Below the pieces are notes generated by a model that had not been told where the DNA came from, searched no databases, and was given only the letters and a program-made list of their open reading frames with translations. Position numbers and translations under genes: made by a program. Positions 42,500 to 51,197 of a DNA stretch of 64,000 nucleotides are shown in pieces (position 1 is the stretch's first letter; each line of letters opens with the position of its first letter). Origin of the DNA: Flavobacteriales bacterium (GTDB lineage: Bacteria > Bacteroidota > Bacteroidia > Flavobacteriales_F > PHOS-HE28); NCBI GenBank assembly GCA_020635725.1, contig JACJZF010000006.1, positions 124,001 through 188,000 of the forward strand, given 5' to 3'.

Positions 42500-45181
42500 C
42501 TACTGGATCACAAATCGCGCCGGCTGTTGCTGCGCGCCGTGTGGAAGGGTTACCGCCAGAGCGTAGTAGCCGGGCTCAAGGCCCTTGAGCGGCAGCGAGA
42601 CACGCTGCGTGCCCTCGCCGAGCTGCTGCGACTCGGAGAGGACGAGCCGGCCGCTGGCATCCAGCACATCGAAGCGCGCCACTCCTTCCTGTTGCACGGA
42701 CAATTCGACGTTGATCTCCGTGGAAGCCGGATTCGGATAGGGCGCGGATGACCCGTTGAGCGCATGCATCACACGCACGACATCGCTGGTGCGCTCGCTG
42801 CCATCGGCATCGATCATGCGCACGCGGTAGTGGTTCAGGCCGGCCAGGGGCGAGGCATCGACGAACGAATAGGCCAACGAGGTCTGCGACCAACCGGCCG
42901 CCGGCAGTTCGCCGATGTCGCGGAACGAGCCGTCATCCTCGAAGCGTTCTACCACGAAGCGCTGGCTGTTGCTCTCGCTCACGGTCACCCAATCGAGCCG
43001 GATTCCATCGGGCTCCGAGGTGCCATCGAGGCTCACGAGTTCAACCGGCAGCATGCAGTCGAGGCTGGCGCCGTTGGTGAGCTGCCAGGTGAGCGAGAAG
43101 GCCAGGCCGCTGCGCGAATAGTTGCTGATGTAGAGCAGGTAGTGCTCGCCCGTGCTCACGTTGATCCGGTTCGACCAGCGACTGCCGAAGGCGCCTTCGG
43201 AATCATTCGAGCCGGAGGAGGACAGACCGGTGTTGCCCGTTGTGCCGCTGTAGTTGCAGCGCAGCGGAGCCTGGGTCGGCGGGCAGCTCAACGAGGAGAA
43301 GGGGCCCCAAACCGCGAAGTCGTAATCGTCGCTACTGTTGGTGGGGGCGATGGTGAAGCCGACCGTGCCCGCGCTGCTGGGCGAGAAGCTGTACCAGGTC
43401 CCCTGGCGTTCGTTGGAGCCAAGGCAGCCCCTGCTGTACACGTTGAGGTCGGCGGTTAGGCCGGTGTTGTTCGGGTTGTCGTTGATCTGCTGCGCGCTGC
43501 AGATCTGGGTTCTTCCGTAGCAGTCGCTGGCCGATGCCGGGGGCGACTGGCAGGTGGCCGTAGCGGCGTAGCGCAAGCCGGTGCCCGGTGTGGGCCCATC
43601 GGAATAGAGCGGGCCATAGGCGAGCTGAAGCACGTATCGGATCTCGCTCTGGCCACCGCCCACCGCGGAGTACGAGAGCTGCACGATGCTCCCCGTGGTG
43701 ACGCTGATGTAGGCGGTCTCTTCATCGCCGTTGGTCAGCGTGTAGCTCACCGGGCTTCCCGCGCCCACTTGTATGCTCACGCTGCTGCCGTTCCAGCCAT
43801 CGCCCTGCGAGTCGTACATGCGCAGCACATACACGCAGTTGCCGCCGGCGGGAGCCGTGTTGGCGCACAGGTTGAAGGTGCCGCTGCCGCCGCCATTCGC
43901 CCACATGCGCACGTAATAGGTCTGCCCGGCAACGATGTCGAGGGGCGTGAGGGTGATGAAGGGCATGTTGCCGGGACCGCTGGTATTGTCGCAGCTGATC
44001 AAGGTGAAGCTTCCGTTGCAGGCCGTGGCGCTGTAAACGGCCATGCCCATGTTGCTGAGGGTGCCTGCGGTGGTCCGCAAGGTGACTAGGGCCGAGCTCG
44101 GCGCGGTGAAGCTGAACCAGACGTCCTGGCCACCGTATCCGCCACAGCCCGGATCAGGGATGCTCGTGGCCGAGGAGACAGCGGTGGAATAGCTCGTGAA
44201 GGAGCAGGTGGTGCCCAAGGAGAGGCTGATGGCCCCGCAGGGTTCATCATTCACCGGAGGGGTGGCCACGCATATGGTGAAGGTTCCGGTGCTGCCATTG
44301 TACCCCCAGATGCGGACGTAGTAGGTCTGACCCGGCGTGAGCCCTGATCGCGTGATGGCGCTCATGTAGCTCGGACCATCGTCGTCGTCGCATTCGATCA
44401 GCGTGAAGGTGCCGCCGCAGGCCGTGGCGCTGTACAACGCGATGCCCGAGTCGGTGAGACTGCCCGCGGCGGTCTCGATGGTCACGGTGCCGCCCGCTGG
44501 CGCGGTGAAGCTGTACCATACATCGCTGCCGCTGTAGTTCGCGCAGCCCGGAGCAGGAGGCCCAGAGGTGTCTGTGGCGTTGGCATTCGTGCCGTTCGTT
44601 GGCGTGCAGCTCGCGTTGCCCACGGTGAGGCTCGTGGCGCCGCAGGGGTCATCGTTGCTCGGGGGCGGCGGCACGGACCAGATGCACAGACGGCCATCCA
44701 TGGAGCTGCTGGTGGCATAGCGCTGCACCCGGATCATGTAGTTGGTACCGATCGTGGTGGTCAGCGTGATGTTGGCGTTGGCGCCGTTGGAGCCCGCATC
44801 CACACAGGTTACATAGGAGAGGCTGCCGCATGCGCCGGTGTACACGTGCACGATGGCCCTATGGCTGTTGTCCGGGTTGAAGGTGATGTTGGTGGTGGTG
44901 CCGGTGGCGGTGAACCAGCCCCAGGCGTCGTCGTAGTTCCCGCTGTTGCAGCTGCCGCCGGCTGGCACCAGGAAATTGGTGAAGCTGGTCGGTTTGTCGA
45001 AGGTGTCGTAATTGCACGATGTGCCCACGGGGTACTGGTTCCCTGCATTGTACCCGCAGCTATTCGTCGCCGTCTGAGCGATCGCGGCGAACGTGGCGAG
45101 GAACGCGGCCAACGCGAACGATGCGCGCTGGGGGAAGAGGAGGTGGTTGCTCTGCATCTGCCTTGGTGGTTCAGTGATCAT
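42500..45181 (-). CDS. T9SS-exported protein with two PPC-like repeats (893 residues)
   Basis: ATG 45181 overlaps the stop of small partner C (ATGA), which supports this start; ATG 45157 would give a more usual signal peptide and remains possible. After the signal (to about 36) comes an N-terminal domain (40-170), two repeats with DVWYSFTAP and DVWFSFTAP (177-308 and 310-440), a YDSQGDGWNGSS module (450-545), the core domain (552-710, ERQGTWYSF and DYDFAVWGPF), an FnIII-like part (RFVVERFEDD, 720-805) and a type A sorting domain (815-893, YPNPASTEINVEL). Same family as the three neighbouring giants. Exported; function beyond likely adhesion unknown. Confidence 0.9.
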   Translation of the reverse strand: MITEPPRQMQSNHLLFPQRASFALAAFLATFAAIAQTATNSCGYNAGNQYPVGTSCNYDTFDKPTSFTNFLVPAGGSCNSGNYDDAWGWFTATGTTTNITFNPDNSHRAIVHVYTGACGSLSYVTCVDAGSNGANANITLTTTIGTNYMIRVQRYATSSSMDGRLCIWSVPPPPSNDDPCGATSLTVGNASCTPTNGTNANATDTSGPPAPGCANYSGSDVWYSFTAPAGGTVTIETAAGSLTDSGIALYSATACGGTFTLIECDDDDGPSYMSAITRSGLTPGQTYYVRIWGYNGSTGTFTICVATPPVNDEPCGAISLSLGTTCSFTSYSTAVSSATSIPDPGCGGYGGQDVWFSFTAPSSALVTLRTTAGTLSNMGMAVYSATACNGSFTLISCDNTSGPGNMPFITLTPLDIVAGQTYYVRMWANGGGSGTFNLCANTAPAGGNCVYVLRMYDSQGDGWNGSSVSIQVGAGSPVSYTLTNGDEETAYISVTTGSIVQLSYSAVGGGQSEIRYVLQLAYGPLYSDGPTPGTGLRYAATATCQSPPASASDCYGRTQICSAQQINDNPNNTGLTADLNVYSRGCLGSNERQGTWYSFSPSSAGTVGFTIAPTNSSDDYDFAVWGPFSSLSCPPTQAPLRCNYSGTTGNTGLSSSGSNDSEGAFGSRWSNRINVSTGEHYLLYISNYSRSGLAFSLTWQLTNGASLDCMLPVELVSLDGTSEPDGIRLDWVTVSESNSQRFVVERFEDDGSFRDIGELPAAGWSQTSLAYSFVDASPLAGLNHYRVRMIDADGSERTSDVVRVMHALNGSSAPYPNPASTEINVELSVQQEGVARFDVLDASGRLVLSESQQLGEGTQRVSLPLKGLEPGYYALAVTLPHGAQQQPARFVIQ

Positions 45182-45519
45182 TCCTTCGGCTGCGATTGGT
45201 TATCGGAATCGGCCCAGCGCCGGCGCACCGTGAGGGATACGCCGTTCTGGGCTCCCAGAGCCACCACATCCTGCGGGTCGATCGGCCGGTAGGCCAGCAC
45301 CTTCATGAGCCGCGCCTCGCGGTCGATGCTCACGTGCATCTCCGGCTCCAAGCCGGTGATCTGCTCCACCAGGGTCTTCTCCTGGTAAGCGCTTAGGTCG
45401 CTATCGAGTACGAATTGGAAGCGATGCTCGCCGCGTATGGCCTCTTGGGGCTTTTGGGCCGAAAGCGCGCCCGGAAAGAGCAGGAGCACCAGGAAGGACA
45501 GCCGTTGGAGAAGATGCAT
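45178..45519 (-). CDS. Small exported partner protein C (shorter member)
   Basis: A 113-residue product with a signal peptide (MHLLQRLSFLVLLLFPGALS). The body KTLVEQITGLEPEMHVSID and RLMKVLAYRPIDPQDVVAL aligns by eye with the LDP-strand-helix part of partners A and B, but the C-terminal TGD/W/HP segment is missing; the end is charged (RRRWADSDNQSQPKE). Its stop overlaps the start of the 893-residue T9SS gene by 4 bases, so it is the tightest of the three pairs. Confidence 0.7.
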   Translation of the reverse strand: MHLLQRLSFLVLLLFPGALSAQKPQEAIRGEHRFQFVLDSDLSAYQEKTLVEQITGLEPEMHVSIDREARLMKVLAYRPIDPQDVVALGAQNGVSLTVRRRWADSDNQSQPKE

Positions 45520-45610
45520 GGCGGTTGCCGGAAAGGGAAATGAGACTTCCCGGCGACCGTTTCAACGGCTTCCGATGAATGCGGGTTTCAGCCCGTCGAG
45601 CGAACAATTA

Positions 45611-46846
45611 TCAAGCACCGCCCACCAGTGCCTGCGGGGCGCTGGCAACGGCGCTGCGGCCCGGGTATGCGGCAAGCGCGTGGCGCAGGCATTCCACGGC
45701 CAACCGCAGCTGTCCCTGCTCCAGCACGTACGCCAGTCGCACCTGCTTGCGGCCGCTTTCGGGGTTGGCATAGAAGCCGGTAGCGGGGGCCATCATCACG
45801 GTGTGCCCGTCGTGCACGAAGTGCTCCAGCAACCATTGGCAGAAGGTGTCGCTGTCATCGATGGGCAGCTCGGCCACGCAGTAGAAGGCGCCCTTGGGCT
45901 TGGGGCAGGTGACACCGGCGATGCTGTTGAGACCGTCCACCAGGATATCGCGCCGCTGCACGTACTCACGCGTGACATCGTCGAAATAGCTCTGGGGGGT
46001 GCGCAGGGCCGCCTCCGAGGCGATCTGCCCGAAGGTGGGCGGGCTCAAGCGGGCCTGGGCGAATTTGAGCGCTGTGGCATAGAGCTCCGCGTTGCGGGTG
46101 ATGAAGGCGCCGACGCGCGCGCCGCACATGCTGTAGCGCTTGCTCACGCTGTCGATCAGCACGGCATGCTGCTCGAGGCCATCGAGTTCCAGCGCGCTCA
46201 CATGACGGGCGCCGTCGTAACAGAACTCGCGGTACACCTCATCGGCGAAGAGAAAGAGGTCGTGCTTGAGCACGATGGCGCGCAGGGTCTCCAGCTCGGC
46301 ACGGCTGTACAGGTAACCGGTGGGGTTGCCCGGATTGCAGATGAGGATGCCCTTGGTGCGCGGGGTGATCAGGGCCTCGAAGTCGGCGATGGCGGGCAGC
46401 GCGAAGCCGGTATCGATCGTGCAGCGCACGGGCACCACGGTGACCCCGGCGCTCACCGCGAAGCTGTTGTAGTTGGCGTAATACGGCTCGGGGATGATCA
46501 CCTCGTCGCCCGGCTCGAAGCAGCTCATCATGCCGAAGAGCAGGGCCTCGCTGCCGCCGTTGGTGATGATGATCTGCTCGTGTGTGACCCGGATCCCGTG
46601 CCCCGCGTAGTAGTCCGCGAGTCCCTTCCGGTAGCTCTCATAGCCCGCGCTATGGCTGTACTCGATCACATCGCGGTCCAGGTGGCGGATGGCATCGAGC
46701 GCGACCTCCGGGGTGGCGATATCGGGCTGCCCGATGTTGAGGTGGATCACCTGCGTGCCGCGCTTCTTGGCGGCCTCGGCGAAGGGCACGAGCTTGCGGA
46801 TGGGCGAGGGGGGCATCAGGCGGCCCTTGGTGGAGATGGCAGGCAT
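45611..46846 (-). CDS. PLP-dependent class I aminotransferase
   Basis: Starting at MPAISTKGRLMPPSPIRKL (ATG 46846; an in-frame ATG 13 codons earlier is less likely) the product has 411 residues. Motifs: LNIGQPDIATP, NGGSEALLFGMM, PEPYYANYNSFA, CNPGNPTGYL, FADEVYREF and SVSKRYSMCGARVGAF with the PLP lysine. The VSKRYSMCGAR form and IGQPDI start are like those of a Bacteroidota aminotransferase annotated as aspartate or aromatic aminotransferase; substrate not assignable. It stands alone after a terminator. Confidence 0.9.
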   Translation of the reverse strand: MPAISTKGRLMPPSPIRKLVPFAEAAKKRGTQVIHLNIGQPDIATPEVALDAIRHLDRDVIEYSHSAGYESYRKGLADYYAGHGIRVTHEQIIITNGGSEALLFGMMSCFEPGDEVIIPEPYYANYNSFAVSAGVTVVPVRCTIDTGFALPAIADFEALITPRTKGILICNPGNPTGYLYSRAELETLRAIVLKHDLFLFADEVYREFCYDGARHVSALELDGLEQHAVLIDSVSKRYSMCGARVGAFITRNAELYATALKFAQARLSPPTFGQIASEAALRTPQSYFDDVTREYVQRRDILVDGLNSIAGVTCPKPKGAFYCVAELPIDDSDTFCQWLLEHFVHDGHTVMMAPATGFYANPESGRKQVRLAYVLEQGQLRLAVECLRHALAAYPGRSAVASAPQALVGGA

Positions 46847-46888
46847 GCGGGATGGATCGGTGCGCGAAGATCGCATAACAGCCAAAGA

Positions 46889-46914
46889 GAAGGGCCTCCC
46901 TGCGGAGGCCCTTC
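46889..46914 (-). terminator. Strong hairpin terminator after the first DUF1573 gene
   Basis: GAAGGGCCTCC (46889-46899) pairs perfectly with GGAGGCCCTTC (46904-46914) around a 4-base loop, followed on the minus strand by TCTTTGG. It is 21 bases past the stop. Confidence 0.85.
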
Positions 46915-46935
46915 ACCTGTGTAAAGCCAGTGGGG

Positions 46936-47340
46936 TCATTCAACGGGCGCGGTGCCTTGCGGCGCCTGCCCTTCGACCATGCCCTTGATCCGCACCACCT
47001 TCTCCGGCTCATTCGCCGCGTTGCTGGAGATGGTCACGCTCTTGTTGATCACGCCGGTTCGCTTCGTGTCGTACTTCACCGTGATGGTGCTTTTCTGACC
47101 GGGAGCGATGGGCGCCGTATCGCACTTGGGCACGGTGCAGCCGCAGGACCCTTTGCAATTGGTGATGATCAACGGGGCATCGCCCGTGTTAGTGACCGTG
47201 AAGGCGCACTCGCCATTGGCCCCTTGAGCGATGGTGCCGTAATCGTGCACCTGCTTATCCAGTTGGATCAAAGGGCCGCTCTGGGCCACCAGGGCGGTGG
47301 CGGTGAGAGCGAGCGCGAGCGTGGCGATGAGCTTGTTCAT
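46936..47340 (-). CDS. DUF1573 exported protein 1
   Basis: A 134-residue protein with a signal peptide (MNKLIATLALALTATALVAQ) and one Ig-like DUF1573 domain: HDYGTIAQGANGECAFTVTN, DAPLIITNCKGSCGCTVP and VKYDTKRTGVINKSVTI. The Cys pair in SCGC is family-wide. The domain is common in Bacteroidota periplasm and surface proteins; role unknown. It lies 28 bases behind the next paralogue and is followed by a strong terminator. Confidence 0.9.
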   Translation of the reverse strand: MNKLIATLALALTATALVAQSGPLIQLDKQVHDYGTIAQGANGECAFTVTNTGDAPLIITNCKGSCGCTVPKCDTAPIAPGQKSTITVKYDTKRTGVINKSVTISSNAANEPEKVVRIKGMVEGQAPQGTAPVE

Positions 47341-47368
47341 GGGGTGGTGCTTGTGATCGGTGTGCCGA

Positions 47369-47830
47369 TCAATGCTTCTCGGTGGGGGCCATGGGGCTGG
47401 CCTCCTTCACGGGCGAGGCGGGCGAGGTCTCACCGGCCTCCACGGTGCCGCGGATCGTCACGATCTTGCTGGGGGCGTTGGTGGCGTTGCTGGTGATGGT
47501 CACGCTCTTGTTGATCGCGCCCACGCGGTTCGTGTCATACTTCACGGTGATGGTGCTCTTCGCGCCCGGCATGATGGGGGCGGTGTCGCACTTCGGCACG
47601 GTGCAGCCGCAGCTGCCTTGGCACTGGGTGATGATCAACGGGGCGTCGCCGGTGTTGGTGACGGTGAACTCGCAGGTGCCGTTGGCGCCTTTGGCGATGG
47701 TGCCGTAGTCGTGCGACTCCTTGTCAACGGAGATCATCGGGCCGGAGCCGCCAACGGGTTTGCCGGGGGATTGCGCCGTGGCGGTGAGCATGGCGAGGCC
47801 GAGGCCGAGCGAGAGGAAGAGCTTGTTCAT
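47369..47830 (-). CDS. DUF1573 exported protein 2
   Basis: From ATG 47830 (MNKLFLSLGLGLAML) the product is 153 residues with a signal ending TATAQ. The DUF1573 domain is nearly identical in pattern to copy 1: HDYGTIAKGANGTCEFTVTN, CQGSCGCTVPKCDTAPIMPG, VKYDTNRVGAINKSVTI. A C-terminal tail (GETSPASPVKEASPMAPTEK) is Pro/Ser-rich. A GAACTTTG box upstream could be the promoter of copies 2 and 1. Confidence 0.9.
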   Translation of the reverse strand: MNKLFLSLGLGLAMLTATAQSPGKPVGGSGPMISVDKESHDYGTIAKGANGTCEFTVTNTGDAPLIITQCQGSCGCTVPKCDTAPIMPGAKSTITVKYDTNRVGAINKSVTITSNATNAPSKIVTIRGTVEAGETSPASPVKEASPMAPTEKH

Positions 47831-47977
47831 GTGAATGTGGTTGGGTGTTGTGTTCTGTTGTTGGTACGTCAAAGTTCAGGGGCTCATCCGAGGCTTCCCC
47901 GCCCTTAACAGGACATTAACAGGGGGGCATCGGCAGGCGCCACGCGCTTTCAAGTCCCGTGCCGTTCAATCGCGGGC

Positions 47978-48406
47978 TCAGCGCTCCTGAGGAAGTTTCG
48001 GGTCCGGTGAGACCATGCCTTTGATGCGCAGCACCAGCACAGGCGAGTTCATCGCGTTGCAGGTCAGTGTCACACTCTTGGTGAATGCGCCCATCCGACG
48101 CGTGTCGTACTGCAGGCGCACGGTGCCCGAGCTCCCGGGAGGGACGGGTTCCTGATCCCATGCCGGCACCAGGCAGCCGCAGCTGCTCCTGACGCTTTCG
48201 ATGATCAGCGGCGCATCGCCGGCATTCGTGAAGCGGAAGCTGCAGCGCCCATCGCCGCCAAAGGGTATGGTGCCGAAGTCGTGGAGCGTGGTATCGAACA
48301 CGATCAAGGGACCTCGTGCTGGCGCTTCGATGCGTGCCGGAGGGCGTGTCAGGGTCATCATCAGCGTGCCTATGATCGCTGCTGAGAAGAGTGGAACGGT
48401 GTTCAT
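47978..48406 (-). CDS. DUF1573 exported protein 3 (divergent copy)
   Basis: A 142-residue protein with a hydrophobic N-terminus (MNTVPLFSAAIIGTLMMTL) and a diverged DUF1573 domain: HDFGTIPFGGDGRCSFRFTN, SSCGCLVPAWDQEPVPPG and LQYDTRRMGAFTKSVTL. The CGC cysteines are retained, but the following PKC of the other two copies is PAW. It lies upstream of the other two with a 147-base gap, so it is probably transcribed separately. Confidence 0.88.
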   Translation of the reverse strand: MNTVPLFSAAIIGTLMMTLTRPPARIEAPARGPLIVFDTTLHDFGTIPFGGDGRCSFRFTNAGDAPLIIESVRSSCGCLVPAWDQEPVPPGSSGTVRLQYDTRRMGAFTKSVTLTCNAMNSPVLVLRIKGMVSPDPKLPQER

Positions 48407-48520
48407 GGCGCAACACTAGCGCGCGCCGCCGGTGATGCGCGGGATCTAACAGATCATTGACGCTTCCGATGCTACTGATGCCACCCGATCGGATCGCCCA
48501 AGGCCAACAGCGGCGCCACC

Positions 48521-48528
48521 TACCTTCG
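48521..48528 (+). promoter_or_regulatory. -7 box of valS
   Basis: TACCTTCG on the plus strand lies 39 bases before the valS ATG and matches TAnnTTyG. Confidence 0.5.
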
Positions 48529-48567
48529 CGATCCGAAATCGGGGCCGTTGCCCCGCCGAGCGAAACC

Positions 48568-51192
48568 ATGGAGATCCCCAAGCGATTCGAGCCCAAGGAG
48601 GCCGAGGAGAAGTGGTACAGGCACTGGATGGAGACGGGCTACTTCCGCAGTGTGCCCGATGAGCGGGAACCCTACACCGTGGTGATCCCCCCGCCGAACG
48701 TGACCGGCGTGTTGCACATGGGTCACATGCTCAACAACACGATCCAGGATGTGCTCGTTCGGCGCGCGCGCATGCAGGGCAAGAACGCCTGCTGGGTGCC
48801 CGGTACGGATCATGCGAGCATCGCCACCGAAGCCAAGGTGGTGCGGTTGCTCGGAGAACAGGGCATTAAGAAGAGCGCCATCGGTCGGGAGGAGTTCCTG
48901 AAGCACGCCTTCGCTTGGAAAGAGAAGTATGGCGGTGTGATCCTGGAGCAACTGAAGAAGCTCGGCGCCAGCTGCGATTGGGAGCGGACACGCTTCACCA
49001 TGGAGCCCGACCTGAGCGATGCGGTCATCGATGTCTTCATCGACCTGCACAAGAAAGGCCTGGTGTACCGCGGCCTGCGCATGGTGAACTGGGACCCCGT
49101 CGCCCTCACGGCCGTGAGCGACGAAGAGGTCATCCACAAGGAAGTGAACTCGAAGCTGTACTACCTGCGGTACGCTGTTGAGGGTGCACTAGATGAATGG
49201 GTCACCATCGCCACCACGCGTCCCGAGACCATCCTGGGCGATACCGCGGTGGCCGTGCATCCCGAAGATGAACGGTATACGCACTTGAAGGGCAAGCGCG
49301 TGCTCGTGCCGCTGATCGGTCGCAGCATCCCGGTGATCTTCGATGCGTACGTGGAGCGCGAGTTCGGAACCGGCGCCTTGAAGGTGACGCCCGCGCACGA
49401 CGTGAATGACTACGAACTGGGCAAGAAGCACCAGCTGGAGACCATCGACATCCTGGAGCCGAACGGCACGCTGAGCCCGGCCGCACAACTGTACATAGGC
49501 GAGGACCGCTTCGTGGTGCGCAAGAAGATCGCGAAGCAACTGGAAGCCGAAGGCTACCTGGTGAAGACCGAGGACATCGTGAACAAGGTGGGCACCAGCG
49601 AGCGCACCGATGCCGTGATCGAGCCGCGCCTGAGCCTGCAGTGGTTCGTGAAGATGAGCGAGCTCGCGAAGCCCGCGCTCGAGGTGGTGAAGGACGGCCG
49701 CGTGAAGCTCCATCCGCAGAAGTTCGTGAACACCTACACGTACTGGATGGAGAACGTGCGCGACTGGTGCATCAGTCGCCAGCTCTGGTGGGGGCAGCGG
49801 ATCCCAGCCTGGTACAACGATGCCGGTGACGCGGCCGTGTGCCGCACTGAGGCCGAGGCCATCGCGCAGTTCAAGGCAGCGGGCCAGAGCACGAACGGCA
49901 TCCATCAGGATGAGGATGTGGTGGACACCTGGTTCAGCAGCTGGCTGTGGCCGATCAGCGTGTTCGATGGCTTCAAGGACCCGGACAACGCGGACATCAA
50001 GTACTACTACCCGACGAACGATCTGGTGACCGCGCCGGAGATCCTCTTCTTCTGGGTGGCGCGCATGATCATGGCGGGCATGGAGTACCGTGACGAGGTG
50101 CCCTTCAAGAACGTGTACCTCACGGGCATCGTGCGTGACAAGATCGGCCGCAAGATGAGCAAGAGCCTGGGCAACAGCCCCGATCCGCTGGACCTCATCG
50201 CCAAGTACGGAGCCGATGGTGTGCGCGTAGGCATGCTGCTCACCTCACCCGCTGGCAACGACCTGCCCTACGACGATTCGTTGTGCGAGCAGGGCCGCAA
50301 CTTCAGCAACAAGATCTGGAACGCGTTCCGCTTAGTGAAGGGCTGGACGGTCGCGCAGCAGGAACAACCTGCGGGCCATGCCGCCGCCGTGGCCTGGATG
50401 CGCAGCCGCGTGGATCGCACCACTGCCGAGCTCGATGGCTTGTACGACCAGTTCCGCATCAGCGAGGCGCTGATGACCACGTACAAGCTGATCTGGGACG
50501 ACCTCTGCAGCTGGTACCTCGAGAGCATCAAGCCGGCGTACGCTGAAGGCGCCTCGCAGCCGATCGATGCCGCGACTTACGAGGCGACCATTGGTCTCTT
50601 CGAGGATGTTCTGTGCTTGCTCCATCCGTACATGCCCTTCCTCACCGAGGACTTGTGGCACCACTTGCGCGAGCGGAAGGAAGGCGAGGACATCATCGTG
50701 GCGGCATGGCCGAAGGGCGGGGCCGGTGATGCGAAACTCGAGGCCGAGGTGCAGCACGCCTTCGACCTGGTGAGCGCGGTGCGTGCGGTTCGGAATGAGC
50801 GTGGCCTGTCGCCGAAAGAGCCGCTGCAAGTGGGTCCATCGGGTAGTACACCGTTGAGCGCGGCATCGGCCGCTTTGGTGGACAAACTGGCCAATACCGG
50901 CGCTTTGGCCGGTTCTTTTGGGTCCATCCCGGCGGGTGCCACGGCTGTATTCTCCGGGGCTACTGAATACGCCGTGCTGTTGCCGCAGATGGATGCCGCC
51001 GCTGAAGCGAAGAAGGCCGAGGAGGAGCTGACCTACCTGCGCGGTTTCCTATCCAGCGTGGAGAAGAAGCTGGGCAATGAACGCTTCGTCAGTGGCGCGC
51101 CGCCGCAGGTGCTGGAGAACGAACGCAAGAAGAAGGCCGACGCTGAGGCCAAGATCAAGGCGCTTGAGGAGCGGCTGGCGGTGCTGAGGTGA
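48568..51192 (+). CDS. valS: Valyl-tRNA synthetase
   Basis: ValS charges tRNA-Val. From ATG 48568 (MEIPKRFEPKEAEEKWY) it has 874 residues, normal for the family; the frame's earlier ATG adds 37 codons unlike ValS. The class I signature is PPPNVTGVLHMGHM (HMGH at 50-53) and the KMSKS loop is GRKMSKSLGNSPDP near 529. The editing domain lies between them (TTRPETILGDTAVAVHP). The C-terminal 65 residues form the coiled-coil tRNA arm (EAKKAEEELTYLRGFLSSVE, ending EERLAVLR). Confidence 0.97.
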   Translation: MEIPKRFEPKEAEEKWYRHWMETGYFRSVPDEREPYTVVIPPPNVTGVLHMGHMLNNTIQDVLVRRARMQGKNACWVPGTDHASIATEAKVVRLLGEQGIKKSAIGREEFLKHAFAWKEKYGGVILEQLKKLGASCDWERTRFTMEPDLSDAVIDVFIDLHKKGLVYRGLRMVNWDPVALTAVSDEEVIHKEVNSKLYYLRYAVEGALDEWVTIATTRPETILGDTAVAVHPEDERYTHLKGKRVLVPLIGRSIPVIFDAYVEREFGTGALKVTPAHDVNDYELGKKHQLETIDILEPNGTLSPAAQLYIGEDRFVVRKKIAKQLEAEGYLVKTEDIVNKVGTSERTDAVIEPRLSLQWFVKMSELAKPALEVVKDGRVKLHPQKFVNTYTYWMENVRDWCISRQLWWGQRIPAWYNDAGDAAVCRTEAEAIAQFKAAGQSTNGIHQDEDVVDTWFSSWLWPISVFDGFKDPDNADIKYYYPTNDLVTAPEILFFWVARMIMAGMEYRDEVPFKNVYLTGIVRDKIGRKMSKSLGNSPDPLDLIAKYGADGVRVGMLLTSPAGNDLPYDDSLCEQGRNFSNKIWNAFRLVKGWTVAQQEQPAGHAAAVAWMRSRVDRTTAELDGLYDQFRISEALMTTYKLIWDDLCSWYLESIKPAYAEGASQPIDAATYEATIGLFEDVLCLLHPYMPFLTEDLWHHLRERKEGEDIIVAAWPKGGAGDAKLEAEVQHAFDLVSAVRAVRNERGLSPKEPLQVGPSGSTPLSAASAALVDKLANTGALAGSFGSIPAGATAVFSGATEYAVLLPQMDAAAEAKKAEEELTYLRGFLSSVEKKLGNERFVSGAPPQVLENERKKKADAEAKIKALEERLAVLR

Positions 51193-51197
51193 AGGCA

